Source: Histoplasma ohiense
Lineage: Eukaryota; Ascomycota; Eurotiomycetes; Onygenales; Ajellomycetaceae
Assembly: GCA_017607445.1 (NCBI GenBank)
Contig: JAEVHH010000001.1
Coordinates: 6,262,001 to 6,326,000, forward strand
Length of the DNA stretch: 64,000 bases
Direction: 5' to 3'
Shown here one piece after another: positions 1 to 10,613 of the stretch (its first letter is position 1; every line of letters begins with the position of its first letter). The position numbers and the translations under genes were made by a program. Under the pieces are notes generated by a model. The model was not told where the DNA came from. It was given only the letters and a program-made list of their open reading frames with translations, and ran no database searches.

Positions 1-1802
1 TTGCGGCAAAGGCCTCCGTCCAGGGGTTGGGTTTGGTGATGCGGGCGTTGCTGCAGGAGAGCATGCCGCTAAATGACAGCATCTGGTACTGGGATGAAGT
101 CCTGAGCTCCCATATCTACACCGGCCTCTATACCATGCAAATGCTGCCCGTCAGGCTCTGGCAACAGGCGCGGGACATCTTCCACACGTTCCGGCGGCGG
201 CGAATGGAGGCGCGGGTTATGGGCATGGGCGCTTCATCCCTGTCGCTGTCCGGTCGCTGGAGGAATTTCTACAGCATTGTCCACCAGAGTATCAAGGAGC
301 GGTCGCTGATGCAGTCGAAGATGATGAGGATTTTGTCGCCGTTTGCGTTGTGTCGGTCTCAGGCTCGATCGAAGCGGAAGCATTTGAGGAAGGTTCGGGA
401 GGTCAATGCCTGTGCGATTGGACTGCTTGTGGAGGAAGGACTTGTTTTCGAGATGGAAGACGAGGACTCTGGATATGGCAATAATGGAAATGTCGAGAAG
501 CTTGGAGATTGGAAGGATGTGGTTCGACGGACTGTCGTTCTCCTCCGTGTCGTCCTGGAGAAAGTTGGTGGGGGTGCCGGCAAGATTGCCGTGTTTGAAA
601 ATACCGTGTTTGTGGATGTTGAACACCTAGTTCATGCTGTAGAGCATCCGTCGCACATTTTCCAGCAACTCATCCAGGTTTTGGAGGAATCCTTGCCCGG
701 CCAACGGGCCTCTACTGCGGCTATGATCAATAAATACGGCTACCCTTCTAGGATCATCCGTTACTGGATTCCTGTCTCAATCCTGTTCTTCTCTCTCGGA
801 ACCACACTAAATACATTAACTAATAGACGTGTAGAGATATGGACCTGGATCTCCGAGCTGGGTTCCACAATGGTTGATTTCTGGGCGAATTGGGTCATCG
901 ATCCCTTGCGGAGACTCATCGGGACGATACGGCACGACGAGACGAGCGAGGTTGCCATAATGAGCAAGCACAGCCTGCAAGCGGATCGAGCTAGCCTCGA
1001 GAGGATGGTTGTTGACTTTGCCACGGACGTCTCAGGCCATAAGTCATGGACGCAGGCCGAGATCGATGTGCTCCGGTCTAAAGTCAAAGAGGGAGATCTT
1101 ACTCCGGTCCTAAAAGCTTACGAGCGGGATTTGAAAAACCCTTTCTTTGGAACAGTGCGGGGAGACTTAATTCGTGCGCTACTGATACAGATCCAGAAAA
1201 CCAAAGTGGATGTTGAGATTGCAATTGGGGGCATCGACGCGCTGTTGAAAAGCCAGGAATTGGTTTTTGGGTACTACTTCCTATCCTCCCCACTTACCTC
1301 TTCATTTGCCCCTAGTTAGCCTTACTTAAATACGGCCCTAGATTTGTCGGTCTCACCCCAGGAATTCTCGTTTCCTACGCTGTATTCCGATGGGTCAGCG
1401 GAGCATTCGGAAACAGGGCCGGTCTCCGGCGAGGGAAGAAGCAAGAAGATATGGTCCGCGCACTCAGGTAAGTTCCACCGACTGCATGCGTAACCCATCT
1501 TATACCTATAACGTATAGAGATACATGAGAACTCACCGTATCCGCTCATCACCAGCGCCGTCCATCGCGTCCTGACGGCCTCCACCACAACGCACGACGG
1601 CATTCTCTCCTGCAAGGACCACGGCCTTCTGCTCTGCGAGACCGATATCCTCTGCCAAAGGGCTCAGAATCTCCTCCCGGGGGCTACATATCATGAGTTC
1701 CAGGAAGACATCCGTGAGCTTCTGAACGTGCGTGTTGGCATTGCGCGGCAATTGCGCGTCTTGGAGCGTGTGCGATGGGCGTATGCGAAATGGACGCGCT
1801 GA
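1..1802 (+). CDS. NCA2: NCA2 family mitochondrial protein, 5'-truncated by window edge
   Basis: This is the C-terminal part of a nuclear-control-of-ATPase protein 2 homologue. In yeast Nca2 is a mitochondrial protein linked to expression of the mitochondrially encoded ATP synthase subunits 6 and 8. The reading frame is open from base 3, so the true start lies upstream. Exons are <1-1270, 1342-1467 and 1556-1802. The first intron (71 bp) joins LVFG to FVGLTPGILVSY, restoring the membrane segment typical of the family; the second (88 bp) joins MVRAL to SAVHRVL. A hydrophobic stretch (RYWIPVSILFFSLGTTL) lies near base 760-810. The C-terminus ends in RVRWAYAKWTR. I am fairly sure of the family, and less sure of the second acceptor, which was chosen because it alone keeps the frame. 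Confidence 0.85.
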
Positions 1803-2800
1803 GGTGCGGCCGTCAGGGAAAACCTACGAGGCCAAAGGCATGCTTGGGTTTATTCTGAATGAAGATATGATGTGAATAACACACGGGGATTGTTGGGGTA
1901 TATACATATTTTAAATACACTTGGTGATCTGATCCGTTGTGGACGCGTGTATTGAAATATCTTCGTGATGAGATATTTGTATACAGCCGGACCTAGAAAA
2001 AGTTATGTGGGAGCTCAGTATATACAAAATAAGGAGACAACCCATGCAGCAGACACAACACTGCTGGACTAAAAAAAAATACCCCTTGCTCAGTCAATTG
2101 TGCAAATTTTCTTTGTGGAAGACTCAGTAAGTTATTAAGGAGCAGTCAACACACACTGTTTCTGAAGAAGAAGTAGAAGAAGAGACATAGAACTAAGAAA
2201 AAAGAAAATAAAAGAGCAGAAGAACTGCTGGAGAGTAGCCGCCAATGGTAAAAAACACATGTTTTGATATCAAAGCATAGATTTATTCTTTTGGTTAACC
2301 TCCATCACGAATATCTTGCACTTGGGAAGTATATCCTTCGATTCTGCCAGCCGTGCAGTCATAGCGCGATACAGGCACATGGCCCAGGTTCAAAGCTCAT
2401 CGCTTCAAGCCACCACTAGCCTGGGCAAGCTTTTCATTCTCCTCTGGCTTTCTCAGTTATGGCTGACTAGTTTGTTTTGATCGCACTCCTTGCCATTTAC
2501 GCTATTAGTGATGAGAATATCACTCACTACCTTGGGTGCATTTACCCTCATGGGAAGCGAAGCGAAGTGCAAAGCTTAGACTGGCGACAAAGATGATGAG
2601 AATGCTGCTATGCATACCATACCTCTGAAGATTTGACAGCTATTGAGTTCGCGGAAGAACTAGTGTCTAACATCTGCTGTGAACCTGTTGTATTATTGCT
2701 TCGCCTATCTATTGGGGATGTTTTCCCGACGTTAGTTTACATAAGGAAGAGAAGATAAGATCAGCACTCAACAATATTAGAGATTCGAAATACTGTGCAC
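1803..2800. other. Gene-free interval
   Basis: This lies between the NCA2 stop and the end of the kinase relic. No ORF with coding character, repeat family or RNA gene was recognised; the DNA is moderately AT-rich. Confidence 0.6.
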
Positions 2801-4273
2801 CTATTTTAATCGAAGAAATGGGTGATCCGCCAATTCGCGTGCTGTCTTTCTATCCTCTGGGAGCCAAGCAAGCATCGTTCTTACAAAGGAAAGGAACCCT
2901 TCTCTTTCTCGTTCGTCTAAAGAAGGAAGTGTATCGGCGAGCTTTCTTTCCGGGATTAAATCGTCATGCAGGAAATTCCCTGGTTTGGCTTATCAGTAAT
3001 GTTGATTGCGCTTAGTGCGATATGTGTCTTCATACCATCACCATCAAAAAACGGGCCTCCAAAATATTCCATTGCCCTTGCGCATATTTCATCATCCTCC
3101 CCTTTTATGGGTTCAGGCCATTGTTGACCTGACATTGATCGGGCCTTTTCAACTAGCTCCTGAGGAGGAGGACCAAGAAAGCCAATCATTTCAGCAAGGC
3201 GAGATTTGGCGGCATAATGACCCTGCGTATTGTGGATGTGTTGGAACAGCTCTCTTCCTTGGATCATGTCCCAGAGCTGGTATAGGCTTAACATCGATCA
3301 TATCTTATAATTAAAGAATGTGAAACATACCAGGACGCCAAAATTCCATATATCTGTGCTTGTACTCCAGCCACAGCCAAGTATAACCTCTGGTGCGTGA
3401 TAGTGATCTGGCTGAATAGGATAGATACCTCGATCGTTCTGAGAAGGGAGCCTTGTAGATGGTCCAAAATCAACAATCTTTGGTATATTTCGCACTTTCC
3501 TAAGAGGTCCGAAATCATTGCAGCAGCGATAAACTAGACGACCGGAGAGATCAGTCTTATACTACATTGCGCTATTGAATTGAGAATCCATAAACTCATT
3601 GAGCACAACTGGATCTTCAAAAGTGACCATTATATTGTCAAGTTTTAGATCTATAAGGAATCTCCATGAGCTTCATATCCATTTAGAATGGGTTAGGCAG
3701 TGGATGCACTTACCAGTATGGACAATGCTGCATGATGTATGGAGATAATCCAGACCTATCACGAGAACGCGGACGTAGGTTTTGATAAGGGGAAGAGGGA
3801 TAATTCCGTCCTTAAAACGCCTCTGGAAAATCCATAAAGGTTCTCTCATCGGCTCATATGCGAAACATAGGTGTCGTTCCCCTTCTGGGCTGCAAATTTC
3901 GAATGAATTCAGATATGTTCGAAAAAGAGCACGGCCGCGGTGAGAAGGGTCTGCTTTAGCAATATGGTCCTCAATATCGCGCTCTCTCGCACCCGTCTGG
4001 GAGTCAGTATTGGTAATCTTCAGTGCCACTACACCCTCAGGTTCCCATCGGTATCTACGATGGCTATTAGCAACACAAAGCTGTTAGATATCTGGAAAGT
4101 AATACCCTCGCATGTCACGAGCAAACCATGTGGTAGATGAGACCCCCCATCCCCCGTCCAACCTTTACAAGGATTTGATAGTGATCATCGAGCACATCTC
4201 CAGGTTTTGCTGGATAGAATTTCTTTGAATTGTAGCCGGGACAAATCTCCTCATCAACAAGTTCGTTTTGTGG
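2801..4273 (-). pseudogene. SRPK-like serine/threonine kinase, apparently inactivated
   Basis: Conceptual splicing on the minus strand recovers an SRPK-type kinase (arginine/serine protein kinase family). The pieces are an N-terminal segment LVDEEICPGYN, VALKI (ATP-binding lysine), VHT joined to DLKLDN across a 63-bp intron (3651-3713), DFG, HAPEVILGCGW, GRELFQHIHN, GPPPQELVEKA and a C-terminal lobe ending HPFLRLK. Further introns fit at 3277-3330 and 2980-3035. Two lesions are visible. One is an in-frame TAG at 3562-3564 between SAM and YKTDLSGRL. The other is a frame break in the glycine-rich loop region near 4143-4160, where the frame reading VSSTTWFARDM does not join VLDDHYQILVKVG. Such kinases are often multicopy and rapidly evolving in Onygenales. 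The lesions could be sequencing errors, but two independent ones make a pseudogene more likely. Confidence 0.7.
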
Positions 4274-5147
4274 TAGACACCCTCATAATCGACGTCATTC
4301 GAGACTACTTTTCGATATTCCTATCCTCAGAAATAGGAGGAAGTAAAAAGTACGAGCAGAATAAATGCAACAAGGGAAGAGATAGCAGGAGCCGAGAGTT
4401 TTCACTGAAGTAATTAAGTTCACAAACTGTGGGATGTCTTAAGTGGTTGCATTTGTTGGGGGTTTGGATAGGTTCGTCCTTGTGTAATGCACCCGTTTAT
4501 TATTTCCTTATATACGTTGTTTATTATTTCCTTATTATGTTCTCACTACCATTATTTCTATGTATATATATATATATTCTCACATGTACTGTACTTCTTA
4601 CATCTTCTTTCTCTTCTCTTTCTTCTCTTCGTGATTACTGTAACTCCTATCTACTTTTTATTGTACTCCTTGCGAATATTCCTATTATTTATCATCTTCT
4701 ACTATCTTCAATTATTCACTCTTTATATTATTATCTCTCACAGTTTCCAATCACTCTATTTTTAAGAAAAGGAGCAGCCTGCCTCTATCACCCTTCTTCT
4801 GGGGGGGTGAGCAAACGAACCTCTAAATCCCAGGGGATGAAAGACATCATTAATTGCTTCAAAGGGTTGGACAGCTCAGGCACAACACCTTATAGCAGGA
4901 GCTTCATGAAACATGCAGCTGGACAGGACGGAGCGAGAGTGCGGAGTCCCATCGCTAGATATCATCGCTAGATATCGTTCATTCCAGCAGGTCAGAAGAT
5001 AGATAGACAGGTAGCCAGGTAGTCAGCTAGTAAGCTAGTAGGCTAGCATTGATAGATAGCTGGGTAGCTAGATGGTGATGTTTATTCTCATAGAGATTGA
5101 TTGGATATTGAGCAGGAAGGTTGGTTGGTAGGTAGGTAGGGATGTAA

Positions 5148-5149
<2 letters not shown>

Positions 5150-5179
<30 letters not shown>
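5150..5179. repeat. (GATA)n microsatellite
   Basis: About seven perfect GATA units, embedded in a longer zone (about 4990-5310) of diverged GATA, GGTA and GCTA units. Confidence 0.95.
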
Positions 5180-5646
5180 CTATCTAGCTAGCATTCTCTA
5201 TTCCATTGGCAACTGATCGGGTATCACGCAGGTAGGTAGCTAGAATTCTCTATTCGGTTAGCAATCGATCCGATATCACGCAGGTAGGATAGGATGATAG
5301 GATAGGATAGGCAGGCATGTAGGCAGATATGGATATGTACTGTAATTCAGAGGCAAGAATTAGAGGCTACCTGAGCCAATTGTGGACTAGTGTTAAACTC
5401 AAGTCTCCACTGCCACAAAAAAAAAAGATTTCCAACATTTTGATCAATCGAGATCAATCGAGATCTCAATTTGAAATCTTCTCTACACCAATAAAATCAT
5501 CGAAGAAAGATTCAACCTGCATTTGCATTTTTGAACAACATTGTTGATATCCAATCATTTCAGTCACAACAATGAAGCGATTTTTGGCCCCGTATGATTT
5601 TTCGAGACTTCGCTCCGCCCCATCTAATTTCATAGTGTATATAATA

Positions 5647-5662
5647 TACTCCGTACGGAGTA
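5647..5662. repeat. 16-bp palindrome built from TACTCCGTA/TACGGAGTA
   Basis: TACTCCGTACGGAGTA is a perfect palindrome. It is the head-to-head form of the 9-bp motif that recurs in intergenic DNA of this window (see findings). Confidence 0.95.
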
Positions 5663-6494
5663 GATTTAACTTAAATAGATTCAAACCAGTCACTTTTTCA
5701 ATTAATTACACTAACACTCTTGATGAGTTAAATAAAATTATACATAGAATCTGAAGGCAGATTTTTTTTGATTGTCTAAACTAATGCATATAGAGCTATA
5801 TAAATCTGCATAGCTGACACTATAGCCTTATACAGTTCTGAACAGAGAGTCATCAAACAGTCATCAAAGAAACAAGTCATGAGCTACATTCTTATTCCTC
5901 TTCTGAAGCAAAAGCTCCCAGAGTTAAGTTTAGCAATTGGTTTCAACCATCATTTCAACCATCATTGTTATTTATGGTTTGAGGGGTGAACTTGTTTCGT
6001 TTTTGTGTTGTTGGGTGCACTGTTGGGAACCCAGTTCAGGTGGAGTTGATAATTCCAGCAATCATAAAGGCTTGGACGCCAAGCGTACCAGGGCTTTCAT
6101 CGTCGAGGATTTCAAGTTTCTACTATGTAGTTGTCAACGTAAAATCCCTGTATGAAATAGGCGCCAATGTTTGACGCTGCAGCTTTTGAAAGGGTATTGA
6201 TGAATTTGAAGCTTGGGAGTGGTTGGAAGGGGGTATTATATACTGGCGGTCAAAGGTTGAATGAACTAGCTTGTTAGTGTAAAAGAAACCTGGTCTGAAT
6301 TTTGCATTGTTACCTTCGCTGTGGAATCGGCAAGAAAAAAAAAAAAAAAAAAAAAAAGACAGAGAGAAATTCAGATACCATATGTGGCCGCAGGATATTA
6401 CGATAAAACCCTCCCAAATAAAATTAAATATGTAAAAATTGTGGGGGAAGAAAAGTTAAGGAAGGAAAACCCCTTCACCGCCATGGGTTCATTT

Positions 6495-9217
6495 TCATGT
6501 GTGATTCAGTGAGACGAGCAACCATCTGTGTCTTCCTACTTTCCTAATAAGGCGTTCTCTGACCGCCCATTTCCGCAAGCCGAAATCTTCAGCTTGTTCC
6601 GGGTCTCCCCTCTCAAGGTGGTCTCCAACATGGTCCATGCGTTCGTCCCAATAATGTTGACCATAAAATTCGTGGCTGCAAAAGTTGCACACACTGTACT
6701 CTGGTGCTGAAGATTCCAGAACCCAACACCGTCTAGCTGTCGTTTCAATGGAATCATTAAAAAGCTCCCGATCCCTCTTGCTAGGTCTACGAGACCCCGA
6801 CAAAGCCCATGGTGAGTGAATGTCACGTATGTGCTTTACAAGGCCATCCTTGTATTTAAACTCATATAAGGAACATGGACCAGAGTGTGAGGATTGGCCG
6901 TTTGATGAAGAAGCCTTAGGGATTTTGCAAGCTTTAGCATCACATCGATAAAAGCCAAATTGTAGATGCTCAACGGAAACGTGGCGTTTCCATTCGGCCC
7001 TCGTGGAGAATGCGCTCGTGCAGCCGTAAGGGGCAAAGATACAAATGAACCGACGTTCATTTGCTCGTTGTTTGGACCGAGTGAAATGCGGACCTCGAGG
7101 GACCGGTGCAGGTTCTTGTTGCTCAACCTTGACAAAATTAACAATCAATGGTACTAGTATTTTAACTAGCGCTCAGTCACAAGCCATCACGGCGTGATGG
7201 CTTTGGCAACTGAAAATTCCCTTCAGATCCAACCTTGGAGCAAATTATGCCTCAACTATGTGGAATAAAAGCTTACATTCAGGTGTGACTGATAAGCACC
7301 CGATTTTATCACCTGCTGGAGGAACTCGTCCTCCTCAAGGGCCACATCACGACGGGGGATATGGCTCCAATCACTGAGTAAGTCGTTATCTGGAACTGGG
7401 GTCTCCAGAGCTGGGTCAAACTCGCTGTCGCTAGTATATGCACTCTCTGATAGTTCTCCCTCAGTCGATGTTAGTGAATCAGCTGCCGAGAGCCCACAGG
7501 AAGAATTGTCGTCAATATCGGCATTGACGCTACCGCTATTGGTGTCTTGGATTGAGGTCTCTTGATTATTCTGTATTAATGCTAGGCGGACAGTCAGTAA
7601 CATTAACATCTGCAGATGTCCCGAGATATGTAGTGCCATAATTTTAGAAGAGTTAGAACCTAGCGAGATGTCATCGTCATCTTCAGGCCTTTCATCGCTT
7701 AAGCTATGAGGTTTGGGATTACTCATTGCTAAATTGGTTCGAGCCGATTTGCTTTTCATCTCTCGAGGGGCCCTTTTCCGACGCTTTCCAGAATATAGAT
7801 GTCTAGGTGGGGCCGTCTGCTCAAGTTTGTAACCACATAAAAGGCATTCATCTTGTGCTCTTGGCAGTTCTTCAGAGCTGCAGCGAGAAATAGTTTTAAG
7901 AATTTCAACAGGATAGACATCGGTATGGTACTTGAGCAAATGAACGAGAAGACGTTGTGAACTAATGAACTTTCCTCCATCGCGGAAGCAGTCTGGACAT
8001 GTCCAGGATGTCACTGGGTAAATTTTTTTGTGCCAATTTTCTTCATGGCTCTGCATGTGATTAAACCAATCAGCAAATTCAGCGAACTGAGCGTGAGACT
8101 CAATGCATTCCTCTTCTATGCACGGATATGGCATAAGGTCGGCATTGACATGTTTTCTACACAGAATCAGCTAAACAGACCAACCAATGTATGCGGACTC
8201 CAATAAAATGTAAACGCACCTCCATTGTTCTGGTTTCAGAGTCTCTTCTGGAAGATCCGCAGAACACCACTCACAGGTGATGGTATCTGCATTCCTTTTC
8301 GGAGGTTCGGGGTAGTTCTCTTGATGGAATTGGTCTGACCGGGTCTGCTGCAATTTTGAGCCCAATTTCGGTGAATCATTCAAGATCCCTTGGACTTGTT
8401 TGGAGTCATCTGTGGTGAAGTCCGATCGGGAAGAAATGGTGGTCCGGTCTTGAATACCTCTTGTCTTCTCAGTTTTGTTGGGCACTCGATCCTCATTAGA
8501 TTTCTCGGGTTCTCCATCTTCAGCTGTCATCGTGTTGGGATGCGTTTGGAGTCTCTGTACCGTGGGTTGGACAAATTTCTGGCGGAGCCTTGCAGCATAC
8601 CTTCGAGTCATTGACGCGCCTAGGCGATCCCGTAGTTCTCGGTGAATATATGGATATAGTATCGTGACCGACTCCCAGCATAACTCCTGAAATGTCAGGA
8701 AATCAGGATGGTGAGCAAATCCCAACATGTCGATGGTCTTGCACTGAGCTAACTTTGATGTTATCAAGTAATTTAGCCTGTAAAGGTCATCGACGCCCTT
8801 AACTACATATTGAACTTCCTCGGCTTCCTCGGAGATGAGGTCCCTCAGAGATTTCTTTTCTCGTTCATTCACTTCAGTCTGTGGATGAGTACCGCCATCG
8901 CTGGTCCCGTGGATACGATTCAGCACTACAGCCTGTCAGCGAAATATTCCTCTTCCAATAGGTCTTCCGAACTTACGTCTTGCTATACAGTCTGACAGGA
9001 CCATCAGGTGAGCCTCAACAAAGCTTTGGAAGGATGCGGCATGATGTCGGAGCTTCTCATCGAGACTTAAGATTATGGGTGCGAAAATATCATGGTGCGA
9101 AGCCCAGCGTTCAAACCGTTCCTGGATTACACTGCAGAGACCAACACGCCCATTTTCATGGGCAACGAGTTCATCAAAGAGGTTGCTGCACTTCGACGCT
9201 TGGTGATATATGGCCAT
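6495..9217 (-). CDS. C2H2-type zinc-finger protein, four exons
   Basis: Exons are 9217-8977, 8925-8220, 8156-7277 and 7127-6495 (introns of 51, 63 and 149 bp, phases consistent), giving 819 residues. The N-terminal third is helical (SVIQERFERWASHHDIF, VQYVVKGVDDLYRLNYLI), as in fungal proteins carrying an N-terminal helical domain before zinc fingers. The middle holds CEWCSADLPEE...KHVNADLMPYPCIEEEC, then CPDCF...HLLKYH and CLLCGY. The C-terminal exon holds CIFAPYGC...HVSVEH, a CDAKAC...H pair and CNFC...H...H, giving several Cys2His2-like units. An acidic, serine-rich linker separates the two finger groups. The first in-frame ATG after the upstream gap gives the start. The family is common but uncharacterised in Eurotiomycetes. 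DNA or protein binding is inferred; no target is known. Confidence 0.8.
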
Positions 9218-10613
9218 TGCAAAACCAGTGATGGGATGGGGTCTTGGGGTGGGATGAAGGGGGTGGGATGGGGTAGAGCTATACGAAAGTCGAGTTGGCG
9301 AGCACTACCAAGTAGGCCGAGATCCTGTGACTCTGCGCGAAAATGGTTGAGGCTGGTGACTGACGGACTGACAGAGAGTGGGTAAGTGGTCGTCAGTTAA
9401 ATAAATGTTGGTTCAACAACAATGTTTGCCTGGGAAGCCCCGGAGAGTTGCTGGGCGACGCGGGGCCGTGGCATGTCCTGTTTTTGTCTTACAGTAACAC
9501 ATCCAACTCTGTATCAACTGGGCCACCAGCACAGTCATTGGTTACCGCCACCAAGTGGTGTTTTTTTTTTTTTTTTTTTTTTTTTAGTTGCCACGGAATC
9601 CTCCCCTTATACTCTACCATGATTGGAGGAGGCCCCATGCAGGAGACGTGGATTCAATGAGACTTTGCACCACCATATGTGGTCAGGTGTGAGACAAATA
9701 TTGCCAATCAGCAGGTCCAGGACAGCGAAAGCTCACATCTCCAGCCACTGGGGTTTGGACCAGGGTCATGAAGGCCTATTCTTACGGTGTACACAGGAGA
9801 GAACCTGGAATATATGAGAATTGTTTACCAAGCGTACAGTACAGAGTTACAAGAGTGCCTAACTACCACTAAATACAAAATTTAAAACAACAGGATTACT
9901 TTTGGCCGAACTAGTGTAATTTACGGAATGTATAGAGTACTCCAATGGAGACGGTCAAATAATTCCACCCTCCATAATACATACATCCAAACCTCGGAGA
10001 TCAAACTTCTAAGCTAATCATGAATGCTGTTGAGTGATGACCGCCTGGTACGTAACAGATTTATCATATTGGTGTGCTCCAGGACTTACATGCTCCACAG
10101 CCAGCTCAGTTCGGAATACTACTTGTACAGTACTAGTACTACTTCAATGGCTGTTTAACAAACCGCTAAAAAGGATCTGAGGTTAACCTAGCGGGTGCAG
10201 GGTCTGGAGATTGCTTTCCAAGTTCGATGTCAAAACCCCATCGATGAGTGACATCTATGAAGGTTGGAATTATTTCCGGTCGAAGGTGCACACCTTTAGT
10301 CCATCGGAGCACGGATACGGACTGGGCGGGTAACTGTTAGGCCACTGGCACTGGGACAAAAGAGAGAGCTCAATCACCGCCAGCGCCATGCTGGCATATA
10401 GAGGCGACGAACCAACCCAATATCCAATCCAAACCCCCAAGAGTACCTAGGTAACTACCACATATCACGTGAAGCGGGGTCGGGCCGAGCCGCAATCTAA
10501 TCCATGCAAAGGCGGGCGGCTGAACCCAAAAAATAAAATAAAACCCACCCGGAAGCAAGCAGAGAGGGAGGAGGAGGAGGAGACAGAACTACCAAATATC
10601 GCAAAGACTGCCG
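9218..10613. other. Divergent intergenic region between the C2H2 gene and the DUF7580-protease gene
   Basis: 1.4 kb with no supportable gene. It contains a G-rich patch at about 9234-9285, a 25-nt T run at 9561-9585 and a purine-rich GGA tract just upstream of the protease start. It presumably holds both promoters. Confidence 0.55.

Larger units (their letters stand above)
4274..6494. other. Gene-free, repeat-bearing interval
   Basis: There is no supportable gene. The stretch contains a pyrimidine-rich block (about 4500-4750), degenerate GATA/GGTA tracts (about 4990-5310), a perfect 16-bp palindrome at 5647-5662 and a 23-nt A run at 6335-6357. ORFs here have low-complexity, non-protein-like composition. 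Confidence 0.55.

Noticed and set aside
4429..4971. 180-codon frame resembling a membrane protein
   Set aside because: The hydrophobicity comes from a T-rich low-complexity block; no homologous motif, splice pattern or codon bias.
5130..5310. CRISPR-like or regularly spaced repeat array
   Set aside because: Only diverged tetranucleotide microsatellite; the window is eukaryotic and the spacing irregular.
6495..7148. A separate small zinc-finger gene
   Set aside because: A clean intron (7128-7276) connects it in phase to the upstream zinc-finger exon.
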